From the NCBI GenBank assembly GCA_000310025.1, contig FN649733.1:180778-244777 (forward strand): a stretch of 64,000 bases of DNA. Direction: 5' to 3'. The DNA comes from Ectocarpus siliculosus. Taxonomy: Eukaryota; Sar; Phaeophyceae; Ectocarpales; Ectocarpaceae. The notes beneath the pieces were generated by a model. The model had not been told where the DNA came from. It ran no database searches and saw only the letters and a list, made by a program, of their open reading frames with translations. A program made the translations under genes and the position numbers. Positions 58,314-64,000 of this stretch are shown here, piece by piece. The stretch's first letter is position 1. Every line of letters starts with the position of its first letter.

Positions 58314-58721
58314 TTGAAACATTTAGAGGTCCACAAGGGTCACGTTCGGCGTGATTGTCCTCCCCGCTCTAACGCCCGTCGTAGCTACACTGGCCGGACT
58401 TCCTCCCTGCTCTACGTCGCGCTCCCTTCAAGGAAGGTCCACGACCCTACCGCACCCGCATCTCAACTGTGCTTGTCCAACGGCTCGAAATGCGCACACA
58501 CGGTAGTCGTAAAGGTGGCGGGTACGCTGCTGAGACGGCCGAGTGATCAGCTCATCAAACCAGCCCATCCTCAGTTGAACGAGTACTCCACATGTGCAGC
58601 AACGGACTGTCAAGAGCACGGGTCTAGACGCTTGAATTCGAAAACCGGTCGGTGCGACGAAGGAAGAGGTGTCGGCATGCTTTCGTCGCCCCCGCGTCGA
58701 CTCGATGGCCTCCCATTCTGA
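58314..58721 (+). pseudogene. Possible gag zinc-knuckle fragment
   Basis: The frame starts near HKGHVRRDCPPRSNARRSY, which resembles the second half of a CCHC zinc knuckle (C-x2-C-x4-H-x4-C) followed by a basic tail. The two upstream Cys residues are missing or mutated. A retrotransposon gag fragment is plausible with the gypsy integrase 1.3 kb upstream on the same strand, but evidence is thin. Confidence 0.25.
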
Positions 58722-60014
58722 CTTCGTGAGCAGTTGCCAGCTGTGACATGTTTTCTGATGACCTCTAAGGGTCGATCACGAATGACACCTTGTCCTTGCA
58801 ACTTTGACAGCTGGCCGAGCTTCTTTAACGTTTCAAGGGGTAAAGACATTCCTGTGCATGGCACGCAGCGTGACAGGCACCCCAATGTCACGCGACGAGG
58901 GGTATGCCTTGTACACAAAGCTAAGCACGTACCCCCCCTCCGCACCGACGAAGGTAACATGTGAACGCGGCTCCGAGTGTTAACACCGAGTTCATGTAGT
59001 TGCGGAATGTCTGGGCTGGGAAAAGCAGAAGAAAGATACAGGGAGATGTTTGAGGCATAGAATAGCTAGGAGAGAAAGGTAGCTGTACTGGGGCATAGAA
59101 TGCGGGTTGAAGAGGCGGGAAGTGACATCGAGAGGATGAATAGGCTAGGGAAAACAAGGTTGAGACATGTATTTTAGCAAAGTAGGAAGGAACGATTGGC
59201 TATCGGTCTTCGGTCCTGTGGGAACAATGCTCCGTCCTAAGGCATGCCAAACATGAGGGTGTCCCCCCCCCCCCCCTCCGCACCAGTATTATTTGAAACG
59301 GAGATCCCCCTCCTCGTGGCTGATCTGAAACTGCAGGTGAGTGGGGCCACCGGAGTCACCCCTCACAACCTTCATGAGAGTTCTTATCTTGCAGCCGCCG
59401 CGTTGTGGGGGCCTGTTCTTATCTGTAAGCGCTTTGTCAAATCACAAATGCGGGTTCTTGTTCGAAATACTACGTCGGAACTGAGCACGTGTTCCTATGA
59501 CCAAGTTCTAAAGTTTTGAAGTTTTCGAGGTCGCATTTCTTAACTGCGAAGTTCTTGAGTGCGAGCGCCATCGGTATTTGGCGTCGTCATGGGGTAGACC
59601 ATGGAAATAGCTTGAAGGGGGATTAATATCCCAGCCTCGCTCCCGCACTCTCCGAGTGAGCGCTGAACGGACCTGGTGTAAGAAGGTTGAAACAAGAGAT
59701 CAAACAACAACTGTGGGTACCCGGTGCTAGGAGCAGACTTTGTTTCCTCCATAGCATTGTGAAAGTAAATACAAAAATCTTCTGGTAGTGTCGGATTCCG
59801 AAATAACCGTCCGTGGCAATGGGAATGGCGCCACACCATGGAAAGGCCACTGGCACAACACCATACCTTTCGATGGCAACTTCAATTCTCATCATCATGC
59901 CGACAACAATTACTTGGCAGTTCTTCTCTGGCCCTGCGTCTTTCGTTGTAGGGAAGGTCATCCGGCTCGAAACTCTTGCTCTCTTCCACGCCATGATGCC
60001 CTCCCGCTGTTTTG

Positions 60015-60016
<2 letters not shown>

Positions 60017-60045
<29 letters not shown>

Positions 60046-60066
60046 AGACAGAGAGAGAGAGAGAGC
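60017..60066. repeat. (GT)n(GA)n compound microsatellite
   Basis: About 15 GT units followed by GAGACAGAGAGAGAGAGAGA. Nearby ACACACACACACAGACAC (about 60,092) is an inverted partner. Confidence 0.9.
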
Positions 60067-61329
60067 ATAATAGTCAGACTGAAACAGAAGACACACACAC
60101 ACAGACACGGAGAGTAGAAGAGCAGAAGAAGCAGGGTGCAAAGCAAGACCGTTTGGTGGGATGTACATCATCTGCGCTCGGGATGGAGGGTCGATTCGTT
60201 TGTTTTCCCGTCTCTCTATGGCCAGTAGCCAGGTCTTCTTACATGCACGCAGGGAAACTTCAGCCAAATTATTCTTGTGCCATGCAGTCCCAACGGCATC
60301 AGGAAAGCAGAGAGAGCCAATGCAGCCACACAAACCTCAAGACGATTACATAAATTTTTCCGAGGGCAGGAACACGCGGTATCCATGAGACGCTTTTTTC
60401 GGACTTCAGTCGACGCCGAATCAGTTCTTTCATCATGTCACGCGATATTAGACATTAAGGAATAATAAAAACACACACAGAAAGACTACCCATTCGAGAT
60501 ATACCCACAGTCGGACGGGATGTGGTGGAGTCTTTTCATGATTTTAGAGCGGACGTGTGTGGGGTCGTTTTTTGAATTTTCGCCGCGTATCGAGCGAACC
60601 GTTTATCGTCGCCATACGTGATTTTGGTGATAACTTGGGGTCAGCCATCAAGAAGGGGGTAACGCCGTCGTCCCACTGGTGGTAGCCTTTGAGAACTCTG
60701 TTGTTTCAGGCGGAAAGTGCGAACATTGACGACACCGGACTTCAATCCCATGTGAAATAGACAGATTGCCTCACGACCATCATTGCTTGCGACTTTACAT
60801 CGGGCTCGGCCCAATATTTTCAATAGCACATCCCTCTTCCGTCTGCCGTTCCACATGCATGCATGCTGCACTTCAGTCTTTCGACATACCTGTTGCAACA
60901 ACAAGAAGAAGCCTACTGCGCTATGTGCGTGGGTTACCGAGATCTTTCTGCACCCGAGGAGGAACGAGGCGCTCGTCCTCGATTGCTGTGTGCGTCTCGC
61001 CACCTTGTTACATGTCATGCATCCGTTTTATCTGTTTGTTTTTGTTCTGTTGTAAGACTATTTTTAATAAGTAAATACAGAGGCGAACCGCTGTTGCAAA
61101 GAACAAACACCGCATCTCGTTGTCTATGCCCACAGGTGAAGGCTGTGCGTCGCTGTCCAACTTCATCTTTTCGCGACCCTGTGGTACGCAAGTACAACTC
61201 GAAATTCGCAATACCCTCTGGCGGCGGAACCCTAGACTATTTCATTCGTTCATTACTCAGAACGAAAAAATATCTTCTGCGACGGAACGGATTACCGAAA
61301 CGTGCGGGACCCTTTTTCGTCCATCGAAC

Positions 61330-61430
61330 GCGGTCATCTGCGACGGGAGGAATCACACCATCGATCGGCCGTCTAGTTACTACTTGAGGCTTTAGATGCC
61401 TGACACGTTACCACAACAGCCACGCACCGC
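61330..61430 (+). repeat. Diverged duplicate of 62,022-62,105
   Basis: GTCATCTGCGACGGGAGGAA followed by TC, then GCGCTAGTT/GTCTAGTT and a CATCTCATCACAAC or CACGTTACCACAAC stretch, occur in both places. The hairpin element lies between them. Confidence 0.55.
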
Positions 61431-61634
61431 TCGACAAAGACAATCACCTGGAGCTCCAAGAACTGCTGCTGTGTAGTTCCGGTGGAAACGCGATCTCGCG
61501 AACGTTAGGTAAGAAACCCGAAACGCTGTGTATGTGCTCTCCGTGCAGCGGCCATCGCTCAATACGATTCGTGCGCCGCTACACGAGTCTCCTACATACA
61601 TCAACAACGAGCAGCCGAGTCTAACATCATGACG

Positions 61635-61874
61635 GTACACAGGTGGACGTCCACCCCCCTTCCCCAAAATGTCGGATGCCCTCGCCCCCTTGTGGAGGCC
61701 TTGACAAGGTCGAACACCTTGGAGAAGACAACCAAGGCCTCAAAAGGGGAGAAGTCTAGGTATTTTTTAGGCCTTGGTTGTCTTCTCCAAGGTGTTCGAC
61801 CTTGTCAAGATCTCCACAAGGGGGCGAGGGCATCCGACATTTTGGGGAAGGGGGGTCGACCTCCACCTGTGTAA
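61635..61874. repeat. Near-perfect hairpin (foldback) element, ~106-base arms
   Basis: Left arm 61,635-61,740 begins GTACACAGGTGGACGTCCAC and contains CCCCAAAATGTCGGATGCCC and GGTCGAACACCTTGGAGAAG, ending AACCAAGGCCT. Right arm 61,769-61,874 is its reverse complement with only a handful of changes. The loop is about 28 bases and includes AAAAGGGGAGAAGTCTAGG. A transcript across it would fold into one long stem. It may be a foldback transposon or a small-RNA precursor. Confidence 0.85.
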
Positions 61875-64000
61875 CCTAACAAAATGTAGGCTTCGGTATT
61901 TCTGCCAATCTCGGCAGTGCGCCTTTTGCCGTCCTCCCTGCCAAGGATATGATGCTGGCCGATACATTCACCCAGGGCGCCCATGCCCTTGCGCCGTCGC
62001 ATGTGTAACAATCTAACGTCGTCATCTGCGACGGGAGGAATCGCCCCATGAGCCATCCTGCGCTAGTTTAGACCCCTTACATCTCATCACAACAAGCGTG
62101 CGCCACCCAAAAATAAAGCTCATCATGAGAAGCTCGGGGTTAGGGTAAGGGCTAGGGTTTTTAGCCGGTTTCCTTCGTACCCATGCCAAAGCAGAGCATC
62201 TACTGTAGTGTTTACAAGCACCAGAATTGCTTTGTTTGAAACCATCTGGTCGCCGGTTGAAGGGACACTTTCCCAAGGCATGAAACGGAGTAGGCCAGTA
62301 GAGGTAAGAGCCTCGGCATTTTGCCCGATTTTTTGCCTGCAGGCAGTGTTTTCGGTCTGTGGAGGGCATGGGTGCATGGCTTATTTGCGTACCCATGCCC
62401 ACCCATGTGTGCATAAAACTTAATTTTTCCGGAGTAATATATTTTAGTCTGCATCACGCCAACGAAACCAACAAGCAACGTAGAGACCGGTCTATTACGT
62501 GCAAGAGAGTCGTTGTATGATACATTAGTGTGTCACCTGTTGAACACAAGCTCACCGCAGAACTACAAAGTGACCGTACCACATGGTCGTGGAGGTTTGC
62601 GGAGGCAGGTAATATTGGTTCTCCGGCTGCCCAACAGGACTGACTTCGGGTCGTTGTCAAGTTGCAAATAATTGCGTGCAGCAAGCAGGAAAAAAAATAA
62701 AATGGGTGTGTGCACACCGACGCACGCTTCCAACTTCCTCGAACACATAACACACCACCCCGCGCTGAGCCAGCCCAACCCTAGCAAAAATTATCTTCCC
62801 ACCCTACCTGTTTTGACAACCTCTTGAACTCGACAATCCAGCACTTAGGGCAGCAGTGGCCCCAGCGTGGAGCAAAGGAACTGTAATCGATCCTGGTCGA
62901 CGGAGAGAGGTGAGAATTTTCGATTTCAGGGCGTATCATTTCATTCATTCCAAAATTTTCTCCAAAGCTCCGAAGTTCAGAGGATTCCTCCAAATTGTTG
63001 GACACAATTGGAAGCAACCGACCGAGTTGCTTCCAAATTCATACAAGGCCTGCCTCCGGGGTGGGGTAAAAAAAGAGACCACCGCGGCCGGGGGTGGTGA
63101 TACAAGACCACGCAAAACATGTTAGACTCATATTATGAACAGGTATACATTAGTGTTGGCTCTGGTCGTGAGCAATGGAGGCTATTCGGGTGTTCTTTTC
63201 CCTTCTGTTTCCTGGCGGCTGTTCGACTTGGAGAGTCTTTCATGTTCTTTCAACTTTCAAGCAGCTAGCTGCATTCTTTTCTTTCTTTCTAGCACAGCGG
63301 TAGCAGGTAGAACAGCGAGAACACCTTGCTTGGTCACAGGTATCCGTATGACAGCAGTTCGAAGCGCACACACATCTGCTGTACTCCTGGTTGCGCATGG
63401 TGGAGGAACACAATGAACACGCCCGCCCGCGAGAAAGGTCTGAACTGCTCTTCTTCGAGAAGCGGGTAGGCCATTCAAGTACTGTAGCAATCAAGAGGTG
63501 GGACGCCGTTTTGGCTCGAAGCGCGGCTGATTGATGGTTCGAGGTTAGCTGTCTGTCGGTCGGTCCCATTTGCCCTCTCTTCAACTGAGAACAACAACTG
63601 CCGCCTGTTTGTTGGTTTCTCTTTTCTACTGCTGTTATCGACTCCCACGTTTGTGCCGCTGTGCTGCTGCTGCTGTTTTATTCTGCTGCTCGGGTGTTAG
63701 CTGATCATATTGCATTATTACACCTCCTCCCTGGCTCTCACCCTTCGTGGGGCACAGTGGCCAACAAACGCTGTGGCACATACTGCTGTAGCTAATGAGC
63801 ACCCACGACCCGCAGCAGCACAGCTTGCACAAAGTCGGAACGTTGGACCGAACATAGAGAACGACGTTATATGAACGCAGAACAAATAGACTTAGTAACG
63901 ACAATAACATAGTTCTGCACCCAGGTCGCTGCGGGCGTGAGTTCCTGTCGACATATAGCAGTATTCTTTTGTCGTTATCCACCCGTCATGTGTTCCCCCC

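Larger units (their letters stand above)
57330..64000. other. Right-hand non-coding stretch
   Basis: Apart from the repeats listed separately I see no exon chain with domain support from the end of the integrase remnant to the window edge. Telomere-like GGGTTAGGGTAAGGGCTAGG occurs at about 62,138-62,158, only as a short degenerate run. A Cys-rich minus-strand frame lies at 63,240-63,584. Confidence 0.4.

Noticed and set aside
63240-63584. Cysteine-rich minus-strand frame (CSLCSST...CCHTDTCDQARCSRCSTC)
   Set aside because: The spacing fits no known zinc-finger or knottin pattern, and no start, splice partner or neighbour supports it.
1-64000. CRISPR arrays, operons, rRNA genes, bacterial ribosome-binding sites
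   Set aside because: None seen. Gene structure is clearly eukaryotic, and no regular repeat-spacer pattern or rRNA-like sequence was noticed.

Overview
This is a nuclear, intron-rich eukaryotic window, not a prokaryotic one. Coding DNA occurs as short exons (38 to 400 bases) with GT-AG boundaries. Introns run from about 60 bases to several kilobases, base composition is close to balanced, and there are many small inverted-repeat elements, microsatellites and decayed retroelements. A flagellar coiled-coil gene shows that the organism makes cilia. With the long introns, alternating gene strands and repeat load, my best guess is a brown alga or a related stramenopile. That is inference; no sequence here fixes the taxon.

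Layout. 1-690 is a nested palindromic repeat that interrupts an endonuclease fragment of a non-LTR type element (to about 1,010). 1,854-7,115 (minus) is an eight-exon gene for a CCDC42/CFAP73-type axonemal coiled-coil protein. 8,702-23,146 (minus) is a gene of about 23 exons for a roughly 1,040-residue protein made of about a dozen degenerate helical repeats with acidic linkers; I do not recognise the family and regard it as the most interesting item. 23,147-23,414 is a short head-to-head intergenic region. 23,415-34,084 (plus) is a seven-exon SASA/CE6-type carbohydrate O-acetylesterase with all its key motifs and an exactly in-frame splice chain. 36,134-36,976 (plus) holds the last two exons of a class I methyltransferase, possibly DOT1-like, with an altered SAM-binding motif.

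From 37 kb to the end the window is repeat-dominated. It holds a 634-codon low-complexity ORF (50.1-52.0 kb), a frameshifted Ty3/gypsy integrase (55.9-57.0 kb), several MITE-like elements with terminal inverted repeats, a dispersed 1-kb repeat present twice, tandem repeats, microsatellites and a near-perfect 106-base-arm hairpin at 61.6-61.9 kb. I see no confident host gene there.

Exons were read by hand from reading frame, splice-site consensus and phase matching. Boundaries given to the base fit the codon count of each exon, but none is confirmed by transcripts.
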